In this document: positions 33,740-41,473 of the stretch, one piece after another
Layout: each line of letters begins with the position of its first letter
Numbering within the stretch: position 1 is the stretch's first letter
Source: WJKG01 sp964627305
GTDB lineage: Bacteria; Zixibacteria; MSB-5A5; GN15; FEB-12
Reading direction: 5' to 3'
Assembly (NCBI GenBank): GCA_964627305.1
Contig: CAZVHP010000015.1
Coordinates: 1 to 52,050, forward strand
Length of the DNA: 52,050 nt
The notes under the pieces: generated by a model
Told to the model about the DNA's origin: nothing
Seen by the model: only the letters and a program-made list of their open reading frames with translations
Databases searched by the model: none
Program-made: the position numbers and the translations under genes

Positions 33740-35005
33740 TCACGTCCTTTGCCCGCTGTCGGCGTCGATGGTCACCATCGGCGGCGGTTCCTCCTTCGGC
33801 GTGGGTGGCGCTTCCTGATCGTTCTGCTTACCCTTAGCCTCGTCTGACTTATCGCCGGCCCCTTTGCCCAGGGCGTTCTTCTTGAGTTTCAGTTCGCAGT
33901 GATATCCGCCCTCGCCGAATGCGTGGCGGACCGAATGGCAGTAGTAGACGCCCGAGAATTTGCGGCCTGCGCCCTTGAGTTCCACGTTTTGCTTGGCGCG
34001 CAGGGTGGGGATGCCGATGGTCGCCGCGTCGGCTTCCACCTGGCGGAGTTCGGCCTCGCGGAATTTCCTCTCCGAGAGGTCCTGGGCCGGTTCCTGTCGC
34101 GGCTCCTCGTGAAAGCCCTCGGAACGGTCAAAGGTGGGGATCACTTGTCCGGATTCCTGCTCCTTGTAAGCGCCTTCGCCGGTGTTGCCGTCCACTAGGT
34201 AAGTCCGCTTTCCGAGGGAGGTTCGCTCAGGAGTGGTCTCGTTGTTGGCCTTGTGCTCGACCGCCTCTTTCTTGCGTGGGTCCACGCCCACTGCCTTGGT
34301 CTCCACACCCGCGCCCTTTGCTCCCTGCGATTGGGTCGAGGGGCGGAATGAGCGCAGTACACCCTTGCGGTCGGTGAAGTACTCAAGAACCGCGGCGGGC
34401 TTTTCGTCCAGATCGCGGGGATGGAAATGCAGTTCGTCGTCCTGGATATAGAAAACGTACCCGGTCACGCCGTCGCCGTCCTTGTCGCGCGCCTTTCCGG
34501 CAAGCTCCTTAAGGAACTGCGCGTCGGAGACGTTGCTTTGGGTCACACGCAGATGGCGGCCTCTGGTAGGCGTGACCACCGGAGTAAGGTCGTTGGCCGA
34601 GGCGATCTCCTCGGCGATCTCGGAATAGAGGATGCCGGGCGCGGGCTTCTGCCAGACCTTCTGGTTCTCTTTCCCAGTGAGCTTGAAGCCCTTGTCGTAG
34701 GCCTTGATGCGGATGGTCGGGTCACCGTCCTCCGGGAAGTCGTAGTCGATATCCTTGATGACGGCTTTTTTGCGCGGCGAGAGGTTGTCGACATACCCGA
34801 AGCGGGCGACGATCTCGTTGCCTTCCTGGAACAGTGGATCGTCGACGAACTGGAGGTTCCGGTCGGTGACGGCCAGCTCCAGTACGTCGAGTTCCTCTTC
34901 GTTGTCCTCGAAGACGAACGAGGTGATCTCCTGGGTGATGTCCGCCGAGAGGGTCTGCCCCTCGATCTGGATCAGAAAGGTCGGTTTGAAGGTGTCGATA
35001 TCCAT
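33740..35005 (-). CDS. Tail hub protein, phage late control gpD-like
   Basis: 421 residues. TFLIQIEGQTLSADITQEITSFVFEDNEEELDVLELAVTD and GNEIVARFGYVDN are typical of the gpD (gp27-like) hub, as is LRVTQSNVSDAQFLKELAGKA and the C-terminal GVYYCHSVRHAFGEGGYHCELKLKKN. gpD forms the ring that joins the tail tube to the spike. The C-terminus is Lys- and Pro-rich. A 32-bp promoter-like element starts 44 bases upstream. GGAG precedes the ATG. Confidence 0.9.
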   Translation of the reverse strand: MDIDTFKPTFLIQIEGQTLSADITQEITSFVFEDNEEELDVLELAVTDRNLQFVDDPLFQEGNEIVARFGYVDNLSPRKKAVIKDIDYDFPEDGDPTIRIKAYDKGFKLTGKENQKVWQKPAPGILYSEIAEEIASANDLTPVVTPTRGRHLRVTQSNVSDAQFLKELAGKARDKDGDGVTGYVFYIQDDELHFHPRDLDEKPAAVLEYFTDRKGVLRSFRPSTQSQGAKGAGVETKAVGVDPRKKEAVEHKANNETTPERTSLGKRTYLVDGNTGEGAYKEQESGQVIPTFDRSEGFHEEPRQEPAQDLSERKFREAELRQVEADAATIGIPTLRAKQNVELKGAGRKFSGVYYCHSVRHAFGEGGYHCELKLKKNALGKGAGDKSDEAKGKQNDQEAPPTPKEEPPPMVTIDADSGQRT

Positions 35006-35048
35006 ACGCCGGTCTCCGGTTGGTCCGCCTTCATGGCGAACTTCAACG

Positions 35049-35080
35049 GATACTTACCGGCGCGGGGGGCGAGGTGTCGG
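35049..35080 (-). promoter_or_regulatory. Phage promoter-like 32-bp element, copy 2 (upstream of gpD)
   Basis: Minus-strand reading: CCGACACCT, 11 bases, CCGGTAAGTATC. It lies between the inserted DUF4143 gene and gpD and would restart tail transcription downstream of the insertion. Confidence 0.6.
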
Positions 35081-35175
35081 ATTAAGCGAGCTGGCAAGGA
35101 TTAAGTCATTTAGAGACAAAATTCTGCAATTTTGCATTTGAAACGTCTGGAATCCCGGTATCTGTTAGAAAAAAC

Positions 35176-35210
35176 CGTGAAAATCCAAAGTTTAACTTGC
35201 GATTTTCACG
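35176..35210. promoter_or_regulatory. Inverted repeat over the DUF4143 promoter
   Basis: Perfect 10-bp arms CGTGAAAATC (35176-35185) and GATTTTCACG (35201-35210) separated by 15 bases. The right arm covers the last two bases of the -35 box and the start of the spacer of the promoter at 35197-35225, so a bound protein would block RNA polymerase. Confidence 0.6.
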
Positions 35211-35225
35211 ATAATTGAGTATAAT
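35197..35225 (+). promoter_or_regulatory. Sigma-70-type promoter of the DUF4143 gene
   Basis: TTGCGA (35197-35202), 17-base spacer, perfect TATAAT (35220-35225). The ATG follows after only 6 bases, so transcription would begin about at the start codon and the mRNA would be nearly leaderless. No ribosome binding site is seen. Confidence 0.7.
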
Positions 35226-35231
35226 CATGCC

Positions 35232-36425
35232 ATGATTACTCGAAGTATCACAGAAGAGCTGGTCCAGTCGGCCGCTGAGTATCCCGTGGTGACCATCCTG
35301 GGACCCCGCCAATCGGGCAAGACCACCCTAGTTCAAATGACGTTTCCGGACAAGCCGTACTCCTCCCTGGAAAATCCGGATGTCCGAGCAGCAGCCGAAG
35401 CTGACCCGAGAGGATTTCTTGGCCAGATGGAGGGCGGCGGTATCTTGGATGAAATACAACGGCTTCCGGCCCTGCTCTCATATCTCCAGGGAATCGTCGA
35501 TAAGTCCAGACAGCCGGGCCTGTTCATTCTTACTGGAAGTCACCAACCGCGATTGCACGAAGCTATCAGTCAGTCGCTGGCGGGCCGAACCGCCATGCTG
35601 ACACTGTGGCCTTTCTCGCTTGGAGAACTCCGCAGCTACAAATCGAAGTGGACACCTTTCGAGTTGATAGTCCGGGGATTTTATCCCAGGCTTCACGAAG
35701 AGGGGCTCGATCCGCGAAGGTTCTACAACGGCTACCTGCAAACCTATGTCGAGCGCGATGTGCGGGCCTTGATTCATTTGCGCGACTTGGCACAATTCCA
35801 GAAGTTCCTCACCCTGTTGGCCGGCCGAGTGGGACAGATCGTCAATCTCTCCTCGCTCTCGAACGATGTGGGGGTATCCAGCACAACCATTAAGAACTGG
35901 ATAAGCGTGCTGAAGGCGTCATATGTAGTATTTGAACTGCCGCCATTCTTCGAGAACATTCGGAAGCGCGTTGTGAAATCCCCTAAGATATATTTCACGG
36001 ATGTTGGTTTGATTGCCTTCTTACTGGGCATTCACACCGAGGAACAGGCATCCCGCGATCCCCTGCGCGGCAACTTGTATGAAAACCTCGTGATCGCGGA
36101 GGTCGCCAAGGGCGCTCTCAACAAGGGAATAAGACCGGAACTCTATTTCTATCGCGATACCTACGGCAATGAGGTCGACCTGATCATCAGGGAGAAAGGT
36201 CAACTCACGCCGGTGGAGATCAAGTCGGCCGGGACCTTTTCCTTGGACTTTGTAAAAGCCCTGGAGCGATTCCGAGATCTGGGTCTTAAGCATGTTGTTG
36301 CGGGAGCGGTTCTCTATAACGGGGAGCAACAGTTTAAAGTCAGAGGCACTCTAACTTTCAATCCGTTCTCTGTCGATAATATCTGGAAGACCTTGACTTC
36401 ACTGGAAGAGAACAGAGACCCCTGA
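35232..36425 (+). CDS. AAA-type ATPase with DUF4143 domain
   Basis: 397 residues. Walker A GPRQSGKTTL (24-33), a Walker B-like GGGILDEIQRLP, and FILTGSHQPRLHEAISQSLAGRTAMLTLWPFSLGEL are typical of this family; the C-terminal DUF4143 part shows LQTYVERDVRALIHLRDL and ends with the nuclease-like NEVDLIIREKGQLTPVEIKS. Such ATPases are frequent on mobile DNA and their job is unknown. It is the only plus-strand gene in the tail cluster, sits between tail proteins X and D, and has its own promoter, so it is an independent insert (a moron). Confidence 0.9.
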   Translation: MITRSITEELVQSAAEYPVVTILGPRQSGKTTLVQMTFPDKPYSSLENPDVRAAAEADPRGFLGQMEGGGILDEIQRLPALLSYLQGIVDKSRQPGLFILTGSHQPRLHEAISQSLAGRTAMLTLWPFSLGELRSYKSKWTPFELIVRGFYPRLHEEGLDPRRFYNGYLQTYVERDVRALIHLRDLAQFQKFLTLLAGRVGQIVNLSSLSNDVGVSSTTIKNWISVLKASYVVFELPPFFENIRKRVVKSPKIYFTDVGLIAFLLGIHTEEQASRDPLRGNLYENLVIAEVAKGALNKGIRPELYFYRDTYGNEVDLIIREKGQLTPVEIKSAGTFSLDFVKALERFRDLGLKHVVAGAVLYNGEQQFKVRGTLTFNPFSVDNIWKTLTSLEENRDP

Positions 36426-36434
36426 TTCGCGACC

Positions 36435-36725
36435 TCACCCGATCAGTTCCATCTGGACATGCTCCACCGATGGAATCCGCAGGACCGACCCCGGCTCCAG
36501 CTCCAGCGGGAAAAAGATGTCGTTGTAATCACAGATGATCCACCACAGATCGGCCCGGCCCAGATAGCGATGGGCGAGCAGATCGACCCGGTCCCCCTCG
36601 ACCACCGTGTGAAACCGGTCGTCGGGCCGGGGTCCGGTGTCGATGCTCGGGCGCACACCCAGGAAGTCGCCTTCGGCGGATGTGTAGAGAATGGACGCCG
36701 TGTATCTGGATCGCCGACCGATCAT
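36435..36725 (-). CDS. Tail protein X-like, LysM-type
   Basis: 96 residues. FHTVVEGDRVDLLAHRYLGRADLWWIICDYNDI is a LysM-like motif as in P2 tail protein X and T4 gp53, which link the tube to the baseplate. The ATG overlaps the preceding stop (ATGA, 36722-36725). The order chaperone, tape measure, tube-cap, X, D is standard for contractile tails apart from the DUF4143 insert downstream. Confidence 0.82.
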   Translation of the reverse strand: MIGRRSRYTASILYTSAEGDFLGVRPSIDTGPRPDDRFHTVVEGDRVDLLAHRYLGRADLWWIICDYNDIFFPLELEPGSVLRIPSVEHVQMELIG

Positions 36726-37192
36726 CCGCGCACCTCCGAATAGTCCACCGATTCGTCTATGTACTCCTCGAGCATCACTTCGACCTCGGCCTGTTGAGGA
36801 AGTAGGCTATCCCGGTCGAACAAGTTGAAAAAACGAGCTTTTATCTGGCGGACCACGCAAAGCACGCCCGGATAGAGATCGCCGAACATGAACAGAACGC
36901 GGTGCGGTGCGTTCTTGAGCATAGTTCCTGTGTGCTCTGGGTAGAGAAGTGATCGTAACCAATCCACGGATTCTTTGACCGGTCCTTTGAAGAACAGCAA
37001 TTTGAAGCCGATCTTGCGCGGTTCACCGGCCACGTACTGGTAGCGGGGATGGCTCATCCCCGGTATCTTGATGGTGGCGTAAGCCGCACTCTTGTCGTCC
37101 AGGATGTCGTTAGGGTTGTACTGGAAATCCAGGTAATCGCCAGTTTCCACATCCACGAGGTACGCTGTTATCTCTTTCTGGTCCCAGGACAT
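36722..37192 (-). CDS. Contractile-injection tube/baseplate connector
   Basis: 156 residues. VETGDYLDFQYNPNDILDDKSAAY and GEPRKIGFKLLFFKGP fit the contractile-injection-system tube-associated family (CIS tube protein), found in extracellular injection systems and phages upstream of the LysM protein. The final part (LLPQQAEVEVMLEEYIDES) is also conserved there. It starts 8 bases after the tape measure gene and overlaps tail protein X by 4 bases. Confidence 0.78.
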   Translation of the reverse strand: MSWDQKEITAYLVDVETGDYLDFQYNPNDILDDKSAAYATIKIPGMSHPRYQYVAGEPRKIGFKLLFFKGPVKESVDWLRSLLYPEHTGTMLKNAPHRVLFMFGDLYPGVLCVVRQIKARFFNLFDRDSLLPQQAEVEVMLEEYIDESVDYSEVRG

Positions 37193-37200
37193 TCACTTCC

Positions 37201-40161
37201 TCACAGCGTCTCGTAGTTCTTGATCTTACGTTCACGAATATCCCGATACACGGACTGAGCGACCTTCCGACCGTCCAAAAGCGTGGTGACAGAGACATCA
37301 ATAGGTCGGTCCGCCATCGCATCAAGCTTTCCAAGCAGGGACTCAATCATCACTCGGAGATTCTCTCCGGTCGGTGCGGCAGGTACCCCAAGGCTACCTG
37401 AAAAGAGCGAACCCCTTGTCTCACCGAGTAGGCGCGCCTGCTCCGGGGCAGGATGAGCACGAGTGATCGTTTCGACCACCGTCGGCTCCGGCCTTCTAAT
37501 GCTCTCCGCAAAAGCCGGAATGTCTCCTGCAAGGACAGGCGTGAGTGATAGAGTGCCAGTTTGCACCATTGGCACGGTGGCCTGACCCAACATGTCGTCC
37601 ACAAAACCGAATGCCTGACTCAATGCACGAGCAGGCACCTGAGCGGCCTTGGCAATCCCTCCACTCAGAGCCTCGAGAATGGCCATGCCGCTTCGGGTAA
37701 GGCTGGACAGCGGACCCTTTTCAGCATCGGAGAACGGCAATAACTCACGCAGTTTACCGAGGGCTTTTCCCAGCATGTCGACAGGATAGGTCACTGCCGA
37801 CCAGATGCCCTCGCCCAGGGCAATAAGCAGCCGCTTGCCTGCCTCAAAGAAGGTTGTGTCACCCGACAGGAAATCCCGCATCACTCCGAAGACATCCTGC
37901 AAGGTTCGCACCAGCGGCATGTCCATGAATGCGGTGACCAATGACGATGCGATGGCAGTGAAAAACCCTCCGATGGAAGAGAACAGCCCTTTGATGAAAT
38001 TCCAGGCACCGACGATCACATCTCGCGCCCAAAGGAACGGTGTTGCCAGGAAGTCGAACACGGCACCGCCGATTGACTTCAGGCCGTCGCGTACAGAGAT
38101 ATCGCCGGTGAGGACCTGCCAAACCGCGTAGACGACCCGTCCCACCATGCGAAGGGCTTGGACCAGAAGCCGGATCGGGAGGAAAAACTTGTAGATAAAC
38201 TTTCCCGCTTCGATGAAAGCCGTGACAATGGTCTTGCCCAGCCAGACAACCGCACGCACCACCCAAGCAACAACGGTGACGACTAACACCAGGTTATAGA
38301 TCATGTACTTCAGAATATACGCACCCACCTTGGCGATGACGCCGAGCACGGTGCCGAGGGTCTCTCCGAGGCTTCGATAGGAAGAGGCATCGGCTGATGT
38401 AGCCGCTAGACCAAAAATCTCCATGACCGAGAAGATCGCCTTGTATAGTGCGCCGTATGCCTGCATAAGCGCTCGGACAGCCGGTTCAAGAATCGCCCTG
38501 ATCTTTCCGAAAGCGTTGGAGAAGGCCTGCCACAAACCGGTCAGGAACTGCTGCACCCGGTAATAGATACGGAATACTGTGACGACTAATCCCATCAACC
38601 CTGCTTGTTCGAGTTTCTGCGCCAAGTCGGCTGACATCGTCCCGGCACCGCCGGAGAGGGACGTAATCAGTGCCTTTATCCCTTGGAAAACGAGTTTCAC
38701 TTTTTCCCACGCTCCGAGGATAGTATCCCGGATACCGGCGAAGTTGGTTTCCCATGCCCGCTTGAGGAGATAGACAGCGAGCACCACGGCACCGATGATA
38801 GCTACAACGGGCAGGAAATAGGTAGCGAAGGCCGAACCTACACCGGCTATGGCGGCGCCCATGGCCGCGAGACCTGCTTTGATAACAGGAAGCATCAGGC
38901 CGATGGTCCCAGCCGCGGCGATCACTCCTCCGACGACGACCAGCACGGCACCCAGAGCCATGGACAAGGTCAGGAGGACCCTGGTCAATCCCGGCATTGA
39001 ACGTGCAAGCTTCTGGAAAAACAGGACGGCTTTGGATATCCCCTGGATTATCGGCGTGACCACTGGTAGCAGCGTGCGGCTGAGGATTTCAGCGAGGTTG
39101 CGGACCTGCTGGCGCAAAACCTGGAACTGGCTCCCGATATCGATGTTCATTGCCCGCGCCATTTCTTCGGTGACAGCGGTACCCGTCTTCATGGCCTGCG
39201 CAACTGACTGAATGTTGCTCTCCAGCGCCTCCGTGCCCTGGGATATCTGCAACAGGAACTTCACTGCTTCGTCGGAACCGAAGGCCTTCTTGATCTCCAC
39301 CTGGGCGGCGGCCTGGGACAGGTCAGGGAACCGCCCTTTGACCTCTTCAAGAATAGAGATGATCCCCTTCAGCCGTCCTGTCGAATCGACGAACGACAAT
39401 CCGAGTTTCTCGCCGGCCTCCGCAGCTTTCATGATGAACGCCTTGTACAGGGTTCCGGCTTCCGAACCGGGCATGGTGGTCTGGAGTTGCCCGAGTATGG
39501 CAAGTTGCTCCTGCAACGGGACATTGGACGAGGCGGCCACCGCGCCGATGTTCTTGATGGCGTCCGCCATCTGTGCCCCGGTGGTCTTGAATGACGCCAC
39601 GGTCTGCGCCATGGCACCGGAGAAAGCTTTGGCCCATTCCATGTCGGTCATATCCGCCATGATCGGCTTGAAAATGCCGTACCCGGTGGTGAAGGTGCCG
39701 ACCATCTCCTGGATACTGGCCTTAGTGGCCTTGGCCGTGAGCGCGGCCATGGCGGAGAAGGTGCCCACGGCTTCGTCGGAGAGGCTCGACAACGCCGACT
39801 TGACGTCATAAGCCGCGCTGATGAATTCGGCCTTGCTGTATCCTGCCCAGGAGTTGGTGAAACTCTCAGCAGCATCCTCCAAGGCACGGAGGTCCTTGAT
39901 TCCAAGCGATGCCATTTCGCCCAAGGCCTTTTGCGTGGCGGCGGTGGAGGCGACAAGACCGACCGGCATGGCCATGAGCGCCAGGCCCGCGCCGATCATC
40001 ATGGTGCCTTTTTGGATGCGGTCGAGGTTGCGCGTCATGCGCTCGCTGGAAGCGGCGACCGTGGCGTCCAGCGACTGCATGGACGTCTGGACCCTGGCCG
40101 CGTTCTGCGAGAACGCGTCCTTCATCGAGACGATAACGCCGAGTCCGAGATCTCCGGTCAT
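37201..40161 (-). CDS. Tail tape measure protein
   Basis: 986 residues. The N-terminal third has the tape-measure core of phage TP901-type proteins (QKALGEMASLGIKDLRALEDAAE ... FISAAYDVKSALSSLSDEAVGTFSAMAALTAKAT). Hydrophobic, Ala/Gly-rich segments lie at about 390-470 and 610-670 (VVVGGVIAAAGTIGLML, LVVTVVAWVVRAVVWL). The C-terminus is amphipathic. If roughly 1.5 angstrom per residue holds, the tail would be near 150 nm long. The ATG overlaps the stop of the frameshifted chaperone extension (ATGA), as expected. Confidence 0.9.
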   Translation of the reverse strand: MTGDLGLGVIVSMKDAFSQNAARVQTSMQSLDATVAASSERMTRNLDRIQKGTMMIGAGLALMAMPVGLVASTAATQKALGEMASLGIKDLRALEDAAESFTNSWAGYSKAEFISAAYDVKSALSSLSDEAVGTFSAMAALTAKATKASIQEMVGTFTTGYGIFKPIMADMTDMEWAKAFSGAMAQTVASFKTTGAQMADAIKNIGAVAASSNVPLQEQLAILGQLQTTMPGSEAGTLYKAFIMKAAEAGEKLGLSFVDSTGRLKGIISILEEVKGRFPDLSQAAAQVEIKKAFGSDEAVKFLLQISQGTEALESNIQSVAQAMKTGTAVTEEMARAMNIDIGSQFQVLRQQVRNLAEILSRTLLPVVTPIIQGISKAVLFFQKLARSMPGLTRVLLTLSMALGAVLVVVGGVIAAAGTIGLMLPVIKAGLAAMGAAIAGVGSAFATYFLPVVAIIGAVVLAVYLLKRAWETNFAGIRDTILGAWEKVKLVFQGIKALITSLSGGAGTMSADLAQKLEQAGLMGLVVTVFRIYYRVQQFLTGLWQAFSNAFGKIRAILEPAVRALMQAYGALYKAIFSVMEIFGLAATSADASSYRSLGETLGTVLGVIAKVGAYILKYMIYNLVLVVTVVAWVVRAVVWLGKTIVTAFIEAGKFIYKFFLPIRLLVQALRMVGRVVYAVWQVLTGDISVRDGLKSIGGAVFDFLATPFLWARDVIVGAWNFIKGLFSSIGGFFTAIASSLVTAFMDMPLVRTLQDVFGVMRDFLSGDTTFFEAGKRLLIALGEGIWSAVTYPVDMLGKALGKLRELLPFSDAEKGPLSSLTRSGMAILEALSGGIAKAAQVPARALSQAFGFVDDMLGQATVPMVQTGTLSLTPVLAGDIPAFAESIRRPEPTVVETITRAHPAPEQARLLGETRGSLFSGSLGVPAAPTGENLRVMIESLLGKLDAMADRPIDVSVTTLLDGRKVAQSVYRDIRERKIKNYETL

Positions 40162-40984
40162 TTCCGGTTGCGCTCCAATTCCTCACGCTCAAAATCAAGC
40201 TGCCGCTCCAGGGCCTCCACGAATTCGCGGCGGACCCGAAGCGGCAGCGCGCGTGTTTCCGAATAACTCCAATGGAGCCCGCCGTAGGCGAGAAAGAAAG
40301 CGTCTCTTACAAGCGAACTCCGGGGAACAAAAAACCCGGTTCCACCTCCAGCCGGGTGCGGATGCGTGTTCCGCAGGATTCGCAGTCGACCTCCAGCGTG
40401 GTGTCGATGCCCGCGTCCACCTTCAGCATCTCCTGCCGCAGGGCGCTGCGGTCGCGCAGAGACATATCGTTCATCAGCTTTTTGCTTGGGGCCGCTCCGT
40501 CGATATCGATGATGCGGATGAGCATGGCCGAAGAGATGGAAGGCTCTTTGAGAGCGGCCAACCGTTTCTCCTTGTGGCCATCCAGGTAGCCGAACCGCAC
40601 CTTGCGGTCCGAGCCGGGCAGCGTGAAGTCGAATTCCCGGGCCTCGCCGTAAGGGGTCGTTTCAAGCTCCTCGATGTCGATGGTCACCAGATTCGTCGCG
40701 CGGCATGCCGGATTCGTACAGGTGAGTTCCAGTTCCACTTCGTTACCGAGGGAAATCTGCCGCAGCTTGACCAGGATGAAGAGGCGGTCGCCTGAGAGCA
40801 GGTCGAGCACATCCTTCACCGCCGGTTCATCGTTGGCACCCAGGCGCACGATGCAGTTCCTGAGCACCTGATTCACCGCATCGCCGGTGCGGATGAGCCG
40901 CTGATTGGTGAGCAATTCCTCCTCGGCTCCGGTCATTTCCCGAAGCTCGACTTCGACGCCGCTGGGTAGTTCAAAAACGTGCAT
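40158..40984 (-). CDS. Tail assembly chaperone GT form made by -1 frameshift
   Basis: If ribosomes slip -1 at the heptamer T-TTT-TTG (40328-40334), the first 219 residues of the chaperone are joined to 56 residues of another frame: VPRSSLVRDAFFLAYGGL ... ending EELERNRK, with a TGA at 40158-40160 that overlaps the tape measure ATG. The extension frame has no start codon of its own near its beginning, but is open and coding-like (acidic-basic helices). The arrangement is the same as lambda G-GT. Confidence 0.65.
40307..40984 (-). CDS. Tail assembly chaperone, gpG-type (zero-frame product)
   Basis: 225 residues. MHVFELPSGVEVELREMTGAEEELLTNQRLIRTGD resembles phage tail assembly chaperones (gpG / gp41 type). 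Two Cys pairs, CTNPAC in the middle and CESCG near the end, suggest a zinc knuckle. It lies between the tube gene and the tape measure gene, where the gpG-GT pair of contractile and siphoviral tails is found, and shares the frameshift site described separately. AAGGAG precedes the ATG. Confidence 0.8.
   Translation of the reverse strand: MHVFELPSGVEVELREMTGAEEELLTNQRLIRTGDAVNQVLRNCIVRLGANDEPAVKDVLDLLSGDRLFILVKLRQISLGNEVELELTCTNPACRATNLVTIDIEELETTPYGEAREFDFTLPGSDRKVRFGYLDGHKEKRLAALKEPSISSAMLIRIIDIDGAAPSKKLMNDMSLRDRSALRQEMLKVDAGIDTTLEVDCESCGTRIRTRLEVEPGFLFPGVRL
40328..40334 (-). other. -1 frameshift slippery site
   Basis: Minus-strand TTTTTTG with the phase X-XXY-YYZ (T TTT TTG) of the zero frame. 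It lies 18 bases before the zero-frame stop codon. This is a canonical bacterial -1 slip heptamer. Confidence 0.65.
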
Positions 40985-41000
40985 GGTTCATCTCCTTGGA

Positions 41001-41462
41001 TTAGGTCCAGTACTGGTAGCTAATGGTGAGCTTCTCGATGGTGTTGTCCGTGTTCGCGCCCTCGAGCTCGTCGTATTCCAGAACCTTGATCCACGCGCCG
41101 TGCAGGGTCCAACGCCTGGTTTCGTTTCCAGTGCGGTCGTAACGGACGATGTCGATGTCGCGCATGTAGTCGTTGGGAAGCCCCCCGACAACGGCGTTGA
41201 CGTCCACCTGCTTCTTAATCCACTCCCGGGCTGCCTCGTCGGAGCCGTCCTGGAGAATCCCTTTTTCCAGGTTGATGTCTTCGAACTTGACGCGCCCGGC
41301 CACTTTCTGGTCGAACATCGAACCGGCCGGAGCGAAAGCGACCTCTTCGAACTCGGTTTTGGGCTCCTGGCCCTTCTTGAAAAGCACCACATCGAAGCCG
41401 TTGACCTCGACGGCGAATTGCCAGTTTTGATACAAGCTCTTGGGCATATTGCCGCTGCGCAT
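41001..41462 (-). CDS. Tail tube protein
   Basis: 153 residues. NWQFAVEVNGFDVVLFKKGQEPKTEFEEVAF, the VKFEDINLEKGI stretch and the end KLTISYQYWT are typical of gp19-like tail tube proteins of contractile tails. The ATG at 41462 has AAGGAGG upstream. It follows the sheath gene after 11 bases, the standard sheath-tube order. Confidence 0.88.
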   Translation of the reverse strand: MRSGNMPKSLYQNWQFAVEVNGFDVVLFKKGQEPKTEFEEVAFAPAGSMFDQKVAGRVKFEDINLEKGILQDGSDEAAREWIKKQVDVNAVVGGLPNDYMRDIDIVRYDRTGNETRRWTLHGAWIKVLEYDELEGANTDNTIEKLTISYQYWT

Positions 41463-41473
41463 GGTTTACCTCC

